Positions 1 through 12,149 of a DNA stretch of 64,000 bases are shown here, piece after piece (position 1 is the stretch's first letter; each line of letters opens with the position of its first letter). This stretch comes from Lanius collurio. Taxonomy: Eukaryota > Chordata > Aves > Passeriformes > Laniidae. The notes below the pieces were generated by a model, which was not told where the DNA came from, searched no databases, and saw only the letters and a program-made list of their open reading frames with translations. The stretch lies in the NCBI GenBank assembly GCA_020086605.1, contig JACBWW010000015.1:15627081-15691080 (forward strand). The letters run 5' to 3'. Made by a program: the position numbers and the translations under genes.

Positions 1-1586
1 GAAAAAAAAAAAAGGCTTTTCAATTCTGTTAGGTAGAGAACTCTCACTTAGTTTTCCCTCTTTATCTAACATGCACAAACTGGGAATCACAACTGATGGG
101 GATTTCTTTTTTACCTGACAGTTGGAGTAGCATACCTTTTAAGTTATGAATATAAAACAGGGCAGAAAATCTTTGGGTATTGAGCAGGATACCTCTAAGC
201 AGTACAGAACACAAAGATGAACTTCATCTTCTCCTGGCAAAGTCAGGACTCTTGACTACAATGATATTATTCCCACAAAATGAGAAAAACACTTCAGTGG
301 GGACAAAGAATAAGTTTTGTCCATACAGAAACAACGTTTCTATTTCAACATGCCCAGAAATTATTTAAAAGCCCCAATATTTTAAAATAGTGAGGATGGA
401 AAAAATAAGCAGTATCTTGGAATCATCCACAGCCATTTCCCCAAAGCAACACAGAGACAAGATTAACGTTGTAATCTTTAACAATCACACACAAAAATTC
501 AGCCATCCAGCCAAATCATTAGGGTGTTAAAAAATAATTTAATTTCTTTTGAATTTTGTTCCTGAGGTCATACTTTTAAGCTTCAAAAACTGCTGAGACA
601 ACAACCAAAAACAAACTCATGGGAGACTGAGCATTGCCCTATTGCCACGTGAATCCAGAACCCAGTGAGTTAAACAGAAAATTCCAAGAGGTTTCCTGTA
701 CATTTGTGACCCAAGCTCTGCTCTGACCCAAGAGATAACAGTAGAGTGTTGCAGCTGGAAGACTTATTTTTGTAAAAATACTCTGAACTTTCCAGCGTTG
801 TCTTAAATATTGTTATGGTAAAACAAAACTAAGAATATCCAGCATCTCTGATTGCATGAAATACTTTCTAGTGCAAACCATCTACTCATTACTCCCTAGA
901 AATCATGGCTTCTTCCTTAAAACACAGGGGTCAAAGCCAGAATGATGAACACCTATAGTGTTCCCCTTATGTAGTTGTGCTGCCATCACTTAATTTAATC
1001 AGGAGTTTTTGCAGGATTTGAGGGAAATATTATTGCAACTACACCTGACTAAACCCCATGTTTTCCAAAAATCATGTTATTAACGCTTGATTTTGGCACA
1101 AAAGAGCTTATTGGATTCTGCACTGCTGCAATAAAAGCCTGCTGCCAGCAGAATAAGATGATCAGAAGGAAGAAAAGGTAAGTGTCAACATGAGCCATCA
1201 CATCATCTTTCTAAACAGACAGCAAATCATTGTGCTCCTGGCTGTGCTAGACAAGGATTTCCGTCAGCATTTCTCACCCCAGCCACGTTACTCTTTTCAC
1301 CCAGACCACAACCTCCAAAACCTCCCTTTCAGCCTGTAATTTCCTGTTCAGCTTTCCCTCCATTTATTGTTCCTTTTCAGGCTACACATTTCAGACAGAT
1401 CCATGATGTACCCCAAGTCTAAAAGGATGAAAAATGCACAGATAGAGCATTGAGAACCAAAGGCAAGAGGAAAAAGAAAGTTCTTTTCTGGATCTATGTC
1501 CTTGAAGCCCTAGAGCCTTCCCATAGACAGTACCCTTTACCACCATTATACCTCCAAATTAAACTTGCCAAGTTAAAACATGCCAC
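1..1586. other. AT-rich intergenic DNA, no gene seen
   Basis: I see no exon, RNA gene or recognisable repeat here beyond short homopolymers. The only site worth noting is a minus-strand AATAAA (plus-strand TTTATT at 1363-1368), about 220 bases past the stop codon of the exon-like open segment at 1587-1820. If that segment is real, this is its probable poly(A) signal. Confidence 0.5.
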
Positions 1587-2120
1587 CTACTTTTGAAGAT
1601 CCCATGGTAGATCCCGGTAGGCCTGGTAGCCTTTCTGACCACCAACGAAGGCTTGACTAAAGTCTGGACGGCGCAGCGAATGGTGCTGGAAAACGCAGGA
1701 GTCGCATTGACTGGTGTGACGGGAAGGGAAAGGTGTTGAATGAAGATCCTTCATTGAGGCACAGCTGGCGCAACACCCAGCACCCTGTGGGTTATTGCAA
1801 AATGAGGGAACGAACTTCAGAATAAAAACAAACAGAGGTAAGCATGGAGTTGATAAGGAGACTGTAACCTTCCGATCAGCTCCGCATCAAAGAGCTCCCC
1901 AGGCAGAGATGGGGTGAGAAGATAAACCGGCCCAAGCAAGAAGACTCGTTCTTCACCACAGCGAAACAGGAAGTGCGTGAGATTTCCCTTTTCCAGCACT
2001 CCCTTTCTGTCCAGCTTTTATCCCTACAGCAGGCCTTGTCCTGAGTGGCTGCACCTTCTACCACACGCTCAGTGTAAAACCCACAGCGGAGAGGCACCTC
2101 ACTGTCCGCAGTGCTAAGTC
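1587..2120 (-). other. CpG-rich segment; possible terminal coding exon of an unrecognised gene
   Basis: Read on the minus strand, one frame is open from about 1838 to a TAG at 1587-1589. It gives roughly 75 residues with a cysteine cluster (GCCASC) and a C-terminus ending PWDLQK. A pyrimidine-rich tract ending in AG at about 1815 could be an acceptor. The open frame does not continue unbroken beyond it, and two other frames are open for 60-73 codons between 1817 and 2097. CpG dinucleotides are far denser than in the flanks and extend to about 2120. That suggests either selection on coding sequence or an unmethylated regulatory element. A minus-strand AATAAA lies at 1363-1368. I recognise no family. 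The alternatives are a decayed gene, a retrocopy, or a CpG-bearing transposable element, and an open frame of this length can arise by chance. Confidence 0.25.
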
Positions 2121-5100
2121 ACTTGTCTTCTGAGAGAGCCAACACAAAAATAAATATGGACATAAATAGCTTGGTCAGCCAAGCCTAATCTACCTCGGTG
2201 CTCACTCATCCACAGCTGTCCTGGACTCCCTTGGCATCAGGGACAAGACAACTATAAGTATCCAGCCTCCTAATTACACGTTAGTCATTTAATGGTTGGC
2301 ATAACCCCGCCTGTGGAAAATGCTTACTCTGTGAAAAGGGCCACCAATCTCCTTGGAATTCCCTTCTCCCAGCACAAATGTGATTCTTCAGAGCCAGCTG
2401 GAAAGGAGGAAAACGGAGATTCAATAGTGAGAAAATCTGCATTTACATCGAAAATTGAAAATCATAAAACAAGAAGTAAAATTACCAGAAAGTAAATCTG
2501 TTTTCTGCTGTTTGATGCACTTGCATTTGTACCAAAAAGCTTGAAGCATTTGGTTTTCCAAAGAAGTCTCAATATTTCAGTAATTTTTATTGGAACATTC
2601 ACCATATTCCAGAAACAGCCACAGCATAAAGGGAGGGGAGAGAAAAAAAAAAGATGAGGAAAATTTGAGGAAAATTTTACCGAAACATATCAAGTCCTTT
2701 TCCATCTTTCCCCAAAGTTATCCATTCACACACATTTCAATGCAATTGTAGGAGCATCTGGGCAGACCATTTTGAGGACAGTGGGAGAAGCTGATCAGTG
2801 CTGAACAGCATCTGCTGTTTCTCTAACATTGATTTCTTCATTTGCTTTGATCAAATCAATTGGGTTTTTTGGCTTCTCCGAGCTCCCTGTAGAAAGGCCA
2901 TCATCGCAGTCACCTACCTTACCTGGGACCTGGGGCTTTACTGACTGAGTACCCAAGTACCTGCCAAGTAATAATATCCTCTCTGGGCTGTACCTTCCAT
3001 TACCCACCACCCACCCTGTTATTTTCTTTTTCAAAATTAGTAAAACTCAAAAATGTTGTACACAAAGGATTCTGTGCTCCACCCAGAAAGACACACACCC
3101 CCACAGGAACTCAAGCACTTGATGAAGATGGGTTACAAACCAATTCAATGCAGGAGTCAAGAAAACACCTTAGAATTCCTTTTTTGTTTTGTTTTTTTTT
3201 TTTCCCATAGTTTTTGGTTGGTTGGTTGGTTTTGTTTTGAGGGGGTTTTTTTGTTTTTTTCTTTTTTACACTGGGAAAAGTGACCCTTGAAGTGTTCTCC
3301 CTGTGAGATGCAGAGTATTTTCCCTGATGCATGCAGCAGTTCAGTGGCAAACTCTAACCACCTGGATCAGGTAAAAAACTTATTACAAGAGAAGTAGGTT
3401 TTATCAAACAGCTATATTTTGAGACATCATTTACCTGAAATCTTGAGCCCTGAAACAAGAATGAAAAACATTCATTAGACTTGCAAAGGTTCTCAGGAAG
3501 AAGTGCCAGAGAAAAGGAACTGGACACCAGAGCAATGAACTTCTGGTAACTTTCAGATCACACTAGGACAGACTATTCCTATTGTTACTCCAGAATATGA
3601 AAAACAAAGATATTCCTAAAAAATTATTTCCTTTTCTTACAATCAAGAATATTTTGCAACCTGCCTAATAAAATTTTAAGTAGGTTGCTTTTGTTTGCAA
3701 ATTAATGAACCATTAAAATGAACTGTCCTGCAAAGCACTGTGAAATAAGGAAATACACTTGCTTCTTTCAGATGATGCAAAATTAATTTACACATACCTG
3801 ATCCTGCTCCAGGAACAATGGCACAGACAGATGAAGAAAAGACAATAATTAACAAATAATTTTCCTCACAATAAATTATCAAGTTGCAAAGTGCTTGGTA
3901 TTAGGGTGTCATTTAGCAAGCTAGGCAATTAGTAACCTTTTTTGGTTAATACTAGGGAAGCAGTACGGAAACCAGCTATCAAAGCGTGGGGTGGAAATCC
4001 AAGAATGTGGGTGCACAGGATTTTGTGAATGAAAGTGCAAAAAGATGTAATGACCATTCTCTCCATTTAACCCTGCAAAGTCAGCCCAGCCGGTCAGACA
4101 GACTGCTTGCCTAAGAATGGTAATAACAGACTACCTGGGTTTGTGTTTGCATACTTCACACAGGCTCACGGGCTCTAGAGACAAAGAACACCTTTAGAGA
4201 AGACCACTGGCCAGTCCTGTAGCAACAGCATCTTCGGAATTTACAAATCAAAGAGGTTTTGCATAATTGCCTACCAGTTACTCAAGCCAGGCCATGAATT
4301 TCAGACCGAAGAGAGCGGTCAGTCATTACCTCTAAATTGAGAAGTGAGTGCTCCTGTCAGTGATGTTTAACAGAACTGACGGAAGCTCTGTTAAACAGCC
4401 TGAATGTTAAACAACCTGAATTAACTAGAGCTGCTCTGAGCAGGGGGTTCAAAAAGACCTCTGTACATCCCTCCCAATCTAAATTACTCTGTGAGTCTGT
4501 GAGCATGTGGTAAGACCAAACTGGTACACTGCAATGAAATCCTTCCCTTGGACAAACCCACTCCTTTTTCCACCAGCACACCTGGACAGCTCAGTCATGG
4601 CTTCAGGCCTCCCCCTCCTGAAAAACACAAAACCATCTTGTGTTTGGCCTTCAAAATTCAGCAGAAGCTCTAAATGAGCTGCATTTCATTATACTTTTTT
4701 ATTTCAGCTCTGGACATGCTACACAACTTTACTCTTTGGACCAAAAAAGGTCACCAGTTTATTATCTCATGCTTTCCTTTGCTACATGAAATGCCAGCCA
4801 TGGCTTTAAATAACTGATGGCAGTTAATAACTGATAAGTAGACAAACAAAAGCAGAAAATCCATTAAAATGATTGAATTATTCTCCAGAGCCAATATGAG
4901 AGCTGGAAGAGAAGCCAGGGCCTTTAACTTGAGCCTTGAAAAGTCACTTGGGGCAAGATTTTATCACATACCCATGCAGCTTTGAGGTACTGAACACATG
5001 AAGACTCTGGGATGCTAGAGCAACAGCCTCCAGCTCTGAAGTATGCTAGATCCTGTCCTGGCTGGTTTCCAAACAGTCCCTCTTTCCAGGGCCTTGTAAC

Positions 5101-6309
5101 AGAAACTGCTACACCCGTTTGAGTTGCAGCCAGGGAGGCCAGCCCAGAATACCAGCAACACCCTTCAACAACAGAAGTCCCCCAGTGCCAGAGTCATTAT
5201 AAAAGAATTCATAGCCCGTCCCCGATTTGAGGTAAAAAGGTGGCACACGTGTGCCTGTTCCTCTGCAGCTGCTCAGACAGAGCTGCAGCTTGGTGAAGTG
5301 AAACAGGCCAGCCTGCATTTTCTTCTGTCAGGCTAATAAGCCACTCTCTATCCAGTGCATGAATCTTCCTCTCTCTGTTAAGGCATACAGCATCTCCAAA
5401 GAGACAGGAGATCTTCACATGACTTAGACCAGGCCTATAAAGAAACAGAGCACTTTAAAATACAAATAAATCTTTTACAGGCACAGCTCCAATTGAACAA
5501 AGGAAGAGCAGCATTGTTTCACACATCCAAAGTGCTAGAGGGACTTACTGGGAGCACTTAGACAGAGCTCTGTGGATGGCTGCACATGCAAAAGAAGGTT
5601 TTTCCTACATCTCTACATCCCCAGAAAATAGGTAACTTGGATTTGATTTCATATTATTTGTTAGCACCTAAGTTGCCTGGTGGAAGCCAAACAGAGTCTG
5701 AGATGCTTTCTGCCACAGCTATTACCTGTTCCAGTTTACTCTGCAGCAGCATGCGAGATCCTACATGGCATTCTTGTCAGTGGTCATCTGACTTGTCATA
5801 CACTGCATTAGCCTTCGAGGTTTCATAGACTAAATTAGACATAAAGAAAATCAGGTTCAGGACCTCCATCCTGCAGCTGTTTTAATTCAGGCTGTATTTT
5901 CAGCCACACTTCAGGAGATTAGTCACTCTCATAGAAACATACAGAGTACCAAATGAGGGCCCCACTTAGTTGACGGCCTCCCTTGTGAGACCTTCTTTCT
6001 AGCTCTCTCTCAGATAACTTGCTTTCTACTCAGGGGGCACAGAATGGATTGTTTTCCCTTCCATGCCCTGCTGTTTTCATTGATTCTTCAAAGGCAACAA
6101 TGCTAGGCAAGTTTGGGACAAGAGCACTGTTATGGCATCTAAGGGTCAAGCATGAAAATGACCCGGTGTCAGGCTTCTTTAGGCTGGCTACCAGAGCACT
6201 CAGCTGTCACAGACACAGCTGAGGGACAGTCAGCTCACCTGAAACTGTACCTACCCCTTAGCCATGGCCATGTGCCTTTCCCTGAAGCTGCTAAGGCACT
6301 TGGAGAGAA
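2121..6309. other. Intergenic DNA, nothing recognised except a simple repeat
   Basis: This stretch is AT-rich. The open frames are short (80 codons or fewer) and lie in competing frames on both strands, as expected by chance. Apart from the T-rich low-complexity tract at 3180-3266, I identify no repeat family, exon or RNA gene. Confidence 0.5.
3180..3266. repeat. T-rich low-complexity tract with (GGTT)n
   Basis: Long T runs are broken by single G or C bases and by about four tandem GGTT units near 3217-3232, followed by a GGGGG-T tract. This is simple-sequence DNA. The K/N/P-rich peptides it yields on the minus strand are artefacts of the composition. Confidence 0.8.
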
Positions 6310-6580
6310 CAGTCACAGAGCACCAGAGGCAGAAAGGGAACTCTGGAGATGGTCTAGCTCAGAATCTCCACTCAAAACAAGCATAGCTGGATGAGAGTGC
6401 TAAAGATCATGTCCAATTGAGTATATCCAGGAATGGAGACTCCATAACTTCTCCTGACAACCTGGTTCAAAGTCCAAATACTCTCACAGTAAAAAAGTTT
6501 TTTCTTACATTTTCATCATGCTGTAGCATAGGAGACATTATTTCCTAGTCCCTCCACCTGGTCTGTCCACTGAGGAAGGA
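6310..6580 (-). mobile_element. CR1 LINE 3' fragment
   Basis: On the plus strand this reads as the reverse complement of a CR1 3' end. It has the 'ggaactctggagatggtct' motif, then the 'ggagactccataacttctc' block, and then the 'agtaaaaaagttttttctta' block, in the order known from avian CR1. It is diverged and 5'-truncated, as is usual for CR1. The upper boundary is approximate. Confidence 0.7.
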
Positions 6581-9500
6581 ATGTTGCCATCAACAGCCCC
6601 CTTTGGTATGCAGGTCATCTGCTGGCCTGGAGAACAGTGCTAGACTGTCTGAGTCACAGCTCCAAAGGCTGCAGGTGATCCAAAGAGCCTGGTGATGGTC
6701 AGAGATGTGTGACAATTGCTGTTCGTTTTTATTGATTTGCAAAGAACAATCTGTGGTTAAAACAGGCTCTGGATGCCAGGATGATGGCAACTCCTTTCTC
6801 ATGTAAGGGACAGCCCAGTGGCACAATTGGAAGATGGAAAGCATAGGTGCAGAGGGGACAAACATCACATAGCAAGCACAACTCCATTTTACTGCAGGGA
6901 GGAAGGAATTCAGTGGCTAATCAAATGAATTGGAGATATGTTATGTATTTCTCAGACCTATGCAAGCTTATATAAAAGAAAGAGTTGCATTTTTTGGATG
7001 ACAAGTTCCTCAAAGCTTTTTCTCTTTCTTAATTGAAACAGTTTTCTTGCACCTAAGAAAAAGCCACAAACAATGAAAGGCAAACAAAATATTCTTCAAA
7101 GGAAGTGCAATTTGAGAAAGGGTTGAATTAGAAATAAAACTTTACCCTAAGAAAAAGCAGATTAAATGCCATTTGCTGTATTTGTTTCTGAAGTCTTCTA
7201 ACCAGATGAGTTTTGAAAAGTTTTCTTTGCAGCATTAACAGGTCAGACACCCAGCAGGCTGAAATACTGACAGCTCTGTTTAATAGAAGGATGCTGTTTG
7301 GCCACATATACAAATGACCATAAGAATTATTCTTCTCTTTAGTTCTTCACTTCAAACCCTTTGACAGAAACTCCACCCACATAGCCAAATACAACCACAC
7401 CAGCTGAGCATGTCTTTGGGTCATGGCACAGTTACCAACTGAATGCTCATAAATGCTCTCAGTGTTACATACACAACTCAGCCTCTGCCAGAAACTCAGC
7501 ACAAAGCTGTTTTCTAAGCCATAAAAAACATTTGATAAAATTATGTCCTTTAATAAGTATGTCTCTAACACTCCCTTTCTTGCATTGGACTCAGTAAAAT
7601 ATGACAAAAGGGCTACTCTTCTTTCAAACAAATGGCCACCTTCCCATCTACAACATGCCAACATGGCATGTCCTCTAATACTGCAATAAAGCTGTTGCAC
7701 TCCTTTTTGTCCTCTTAAATAACTCAAATTCCAAGTTTGTCCTGCTGGCTGTGAGGTATTATAGACCGGAATCAAGGAACTCCAGCATTTAGTGTCCTTC
7801 CAGCTCAGAATATGGTACCATTTGTACCATGTTTCCCATTATGACAGGAAAAGGACAAGAAGAAATCTGATCAATGTCTTTGATCTACAAGAATTATCAG
7901 GAATTGTCAAAATGGGAGACCAAAGCATGCCACTGCAAACCTCCCTATCCTTATCATATCAAGTTCTCAAAATTACTGCTGCTCTGCTCTCTTGTTTGCA
8001 AGAAGGCTGACAAGCTCAGAAAATTGACCCATGATGCCAAAAGTACCTGACCATGTGCCTTTCCAGTCTACTCTTCAACAGGACAAAGCTCTGGCTTTGT
8101 TGCTGCAGATAAGCAGACAAAACCTGCTCAGCCCTTGCTCTCACAGCCACAGCCTACTGTATTTAACATACTTAGAGTGGAAAGAGGGATGCCAAGCTTG
8201 CTGGTGGGAGAAGCCTGAAACTCACCCAGTACTGCAGATGCCAATGCTTAAAGCTGAGCAGCTGCAGCTTCCCCAGATTTTGCAAGTCTCCCCAGATTTT
8301 GAAAGCATCTCTGCATCTTCAAGACAACAGGAGCACAGTGCCTTGTCCTCCAGCTCTTCTCTACTGAGTTGAAGCAGAGCACCACCAGCTGCCAAGAGCT
8401 TAAGTCTCTTGAACAATACGATTCACCCTCTAGTGGATGACATAGAACCTGTCTACTTGCACATAAATTTGGGTAACTGCTGGTCAAGTGGGTAAATTCT
8501 ATCCTAGTCTGGATGACATTCTGCTCATCTAACAGCTTCTAAAAATCAAAAAGGCCAGATGATTAAGCCTACATAAAAGCCAGCACATAAATCCATGGTA
8601 TAAGATCAGTGTAACATGTTCTAAACCAGAGAACTCTCCAACTTACAGTTGCTTATTCTGATGCAGGAATTTAGTAAGTATGCGAAACAGAAGGTAAATT
8701 TAACAGATTTTTATTAAATTTATGTATAAATTACATTCCTGTGTGTCATGCACGATTGTATCATTAGATACATCCCATTCTGCTTTGACTGAAGACAAGG
8801 ATGACATCAGTGTAGTTGTGCCACAAGTAAGGGATTCAGGCCCATCATGTCCAGCCATACCAATACTCCCCTTGGATGAAGTCTGTTCTTTCACATGCTC
8901 TTAATAGTCACCATTTGGACTGCTTTGCATCACCAAGAGGCCCCAGAGCATGCCATACTTTGCTTCCAGAAGAAACTGGAACAGAAATTTCCAGATGCTA
9001 TAAGGAGAAGCTCTACAAAGTAGTCTAAAATAAAGGCTTCCAAAACATACACCATGTAGATGCCAGGTGCTCTTCATCCCACTCCTCCTGGCTGCACTGT
9101 GCTGGCACTTGGCAATAAGGTAGACCAGGTCCTGTATCTCTACAAGTAGATCCTCAGAACTGGCAGTTCCTTAAACAAATGACAAGTTGAATTTTTCAGT
9201 TTTGTGTGTACCACTTTGGAGAATGGGATTTACTCCAGCCCTTGATATGGAGCTAAATGCTTATGGCTTTCTGATATAGTACCATATAGAAGCACAATTG
9301 GAAAGTTCACAGATTCAAAATAAATTTTTTTTACATTTATTTATCTGTTTTAGGGAATCGGTGAGAAACCTGGTATTTGCAACCCTAAAAATGTGAAGTG
9401 TGCAAGTTACAATGAAATCCATTGGATTGGGAATGCCTTTTGAAACCCCAAGCCTGAAGTGCTTTGAGAACTGAAAATCCATTGTATTTTGTAATGATAT

Positions 9501-9709
9501 TTATGAAGAAAAGTATAAAATTATAGTCAGCATCCTGGTAAGACAATTGTCACAAATAAGAAAAAAATTTCATATATATTTGTCATATATCAGTTTTAAG
9601 CTTCCTCTAACAAGCAATATATACCAAAGACATGTTCAGCTGAAGAGGCTGAAATGAAATTTGTTAGGCTCAGACCCATGGAATCAGTCTGACAGTGTTT
9701 ATTCCCTAG
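6581..9709. other. Intergenic DNA, no gene supported
   Basis: The longest open frame is a minus-strand run of 142 codons at 7347-7775. It has no recognisable domain, no acceptor or donor framing that I can defend, and a length expected by chance in this much AT-rich sequence. A short dense set of open frames at 8031-8487 overlaps on both strands and is also unsupported. I recognised no repeats. Confidence 0.5.
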
Positions 9710-10044
9710 TGTAGTGGGTTGAATCTGAGTTGATAGACAGATTTTTAGACCAATGGTGCGTCTCAAATTTACACATTTAAGCTGCACAGAAAGGCGGGAG
9801 TTCCTCTTGTTCCAGCCCACCTGAGGGAGGTGGGGAGGCCTCGGAGCCTCCGGGCCCTGCTGGGCCGGGTCGGACCGGGTTGGGCCGAAGCCCCGGCTCC
9901 CTTCTCTTCTTCCTGATGCCGCAGCACGGACTCTGGGTTGCTGGGGAAGGAGCCATTCCAGAGCCCAAGCGGCTAAACCCATCCATGGACTGCCAGAGAG
10001 CCAGACCCAGCCATGGACTGCTACACTTGAGACCAGCGGGTTCC

Positions 10045-10070
10045 ACCCCCCTTCCCCCCCCTTCCCCCCC
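10045..10070 (-). repeat. Poly-C/poly-G tract with G-quadruplex potential
   Basis: Three C runs of 6, 8 and 7 bases are separated by TT, with a run of 10 G on the plus strand at 10634-10643. The minus strand therefore has closely spaced long G runs able to form a quadruplex. Both tracts lie inside the LTR-like element. Confidence 0.6.
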
Positions 10071-10262
10071 ACTCTCCACATGGAGCTGGCAGGAGCCGGC
10101 GGGAGCGTCCTTTCTGCAGCCAGCGCACTTCGAGCTGAACCACCATGCAGCCAGCAGCACAAAAAGAGCGAGGTTTTCTTCATCATAAAGCCTGAATAAG
10201 ACCATTTTTCAACATAGAGGTTTCAGAGTCAGAGAGAGTGAGCCATGTGAGACGGACCTGAA

Positions 10263-10332
10263 ATGGCGGCGGAGAAAAGGGGCGGTGCCGCGTTCTTCGC
10301 GCGTAGCTTAAAAATCCTTCTGGCATGCGGTG
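10263..10332 (+). CDS. Exon-like ATG start with splice donor inside the LTR-like element
   Basis: An ATG in the context 'ctgaaATGGCGGCGGAG', which also matches the YY1 motif, opens 23 codons. The peptide has basic residues (MAAEKR...) followed by a hydrophobic stretch (SLKILLACG), and it is interrupted by a consensus donor, G|GTAAGA, at 10333. This looks like a first coding exon with a signal-peptide-like end. A GC box (ggggcgg) lies within it. No partner exon was recognised downstream, since the next gene on this side is on the other strand. It may be an LTR-derived first exon of a non-coding or novel transcript, an old leader exon, or coincidence. Confidence 0.25.
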
Positions 10333-11041
10333 GTAAGAAACTGTAATATCTCAAACTGTTTGTCTCTTTAGTCCATTTGAAGTACATGGGGGGATGGAAG
10401 ACTCACGTGTGGCCCGTGAAGCTTGTGAAGAGAGAGTGCCTATGCCAGGATATATAGAAGCATTGAGAGGCTTTTAAGGATTTATAGCAGAAAAAAGCCT
10501 TTGTGTTCAGGCCAAAATGACCCATCCTTAAAAAGATTGATAACCCCATGTGATGGCTCAAGTGTGGCAGTGTGAAAAAACTGATATTTTTTCATAGAAG
10601 AGCTGTATTACACCACAGCAGATTATTTCTTTCGGGGGGGGGGTCTGTTGTTGGGGGCAGCTTGAGAAACCATGTGAAGCAAGAAGAAGAAATCTTTTTT
10701 TCCTTAAGCATAAGAAAGAGACTTTTTTTTAAGAACTGTAACACTGACTAGAATCCTATGTTGTGTTATCTTTTGTGCTAGTTAAAAAGGAAGAGTAAAG
10801 CGCTGAGAAGAAGGGAGCAGGGGGGAGGGTGGGTGTGTGTGTTTTAAATTTCTTGTTATATCTTTTAACTTTTAATTCTGTTAGTAATAAACTTTTTCTC
10901 CTGGTACTGCAACTGTTTAAGTGTGAACCTGTTTTTTTCCTCGCAGCATTCTAGTTTTCCTCAATATTTTCTTATTTTGTTTTCCTTATAAAATAATTGA
11001 TATTTTAGATGCTTAACGCTTAGTTGTGTCAAACCACAACA

Positions 11042-12124
11042 CCTGTGTAGAAATTAAACCACCAAGTTTGTTTCTGCAGCTCACAACATTCCACAAGAAA
11101 AGTTCCTGGAGGAAAAAAAAATTAAGTACCAGGTATACACAAGTATAGAATACACAACTGCAGACCTTCTCTGGGCTTCCAATTATTTCAGTACCTCCAG
11201 TGTGGTTCTAGAAAAGCATGGTTCTCTGTACTGACAAACAAATTACAGGATACGTAATCAAAATACTTCTGTTATCACTGCTCTGGAGGGATCGCTGCTC
11301 TGTTTGGCAACACTGGCAGCGAGCAGCACAGTCCAGAGGGGATCCCTGAACTGTCATTGATTTCATCAACTGACTGGTGCTCAACTTGAACAACACTCTG
11401 ATCCTAAGACTAATCACTAAGAGCCTGTTTCCCCCACCCTTCTAACTGAGAGCATGCTGAAAGCCTGCTGTTTGCCTTTTCTAGCCTGGCATAGGATTCT
11501 TGCTCGCTTGCCATGCTGGACCAGCTCTGAGTCTTGGCAGTGTGGCCAGTATCTCCTCTGCTGAGTTCTTCCTCTTCTGATCACAGAGGGAGAAGAGAGA
11601 AGCTGAGTGGTTCATTATCCAGCAATTAAGTCCACAGCACTTGCTGTTGTCAGGATCAGGATCCACATGAAGTGTTGGAGAGCTTACAGACACACCAAGG
11701 AGGGCATCCCCACCAAGAATAGATGTGTTCTTCTGCTGGGTTGTAGAAAGCATTGGATATCTACCTGGCTGACAGAAATATGGGCTCCTGAAAACATAAA
11801 GTCAGACAGAATATGAGGTTTGTGTGGTTGAGATGAAATGAGTAAGCTACAGTCTGGCAATGCAACACAGGCAATTCTTACTTTCTCTCTTACGTAAAGA
11901 GAGATCTTTACATAAGATTTCTGGGTCTGTCAGAAGTTCTGCCCTGCTCAGAAGGAGAGGGGCATTTCCACTGCAATGCAAAAACTTTTTTTTTTTCCGC
12001 AGGATACAGCTAAAGATGCACATATCAAACTATAAAGACTTAAGAACAGCATTCACAAGAATAAGAAGTTTGAGAAGATTCTTTTGACGATGGTCATACC
12101 AAGATTGTTACAATCATCCATCCT
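11042..12124. other. Intergenic DNA between the LTR-like element and the protease 3' end
   Basis: Only short competing open frames are present, the longest being 90 codons on the minus strand at 11481-11753. None is recognisable. I see no repeats apart from short homopolymers. Confidence 0.5.
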
Positions 12125-12143
12125 GCACAAAAGGCAAAGGACT

Positions 12144-12149
12144 TTTATT
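12144..12149 (-). promoter_or_regulatory. Candidate poly(A) signal of the TMPRSS11-like gene
   Basis: This is the first AATAAA on the minus strand past the stop codon at 12961-12963, giving a 3' UTR of about 0.8 kb. The assignment rests on position only. Confidence 0.4.

Larger units (their letters stand above)
9710..11041 (+). mobile_element. GC-rich LTR-like element (putative solo LTR of an avian endogenous retrovirus)
   Basis: The element starts TGTAGTGGGTTGA and ends TCAAACCACAACA. These ends form an imperfect terminal inverted repeat (11 of 13 positions) with the TG...CA ends of retroviral LTRs, and a TGTAGTGGGTTGA start is familiar from avian ERV LTRs. Inside are a GC-rich U3-like part (about 9790-10330), TATA-like sequence (about 10450), and AATAAA (about 10885-10890) followed by a T-rich stretch. 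That order is consistent with a plus-strand U3-R-U5. The flanks match at only 3 of 5 bases (cctag/cctgt), so a target-site duplication is not convincing. No gag, pol or env is present. At 1.33 kb it is long for an LTR. A genuine cellular CpG promoter that happens to have these ends is the alternative. Confidence 0.5.

Noticed and set aside
7347..7775. Minus-strand 142-codon open frame
   Set aside because: Expected by chance, no domain, no conserved-looking motif.
9596..10205. Minus-strand open frames of 196 and 142 codons
   Set aside because: They lie in the GC-rich part of the LTR-like element, where stop codons are rare. There are two competing frames, Pro/Gly/Arg-rich composition and no motif.
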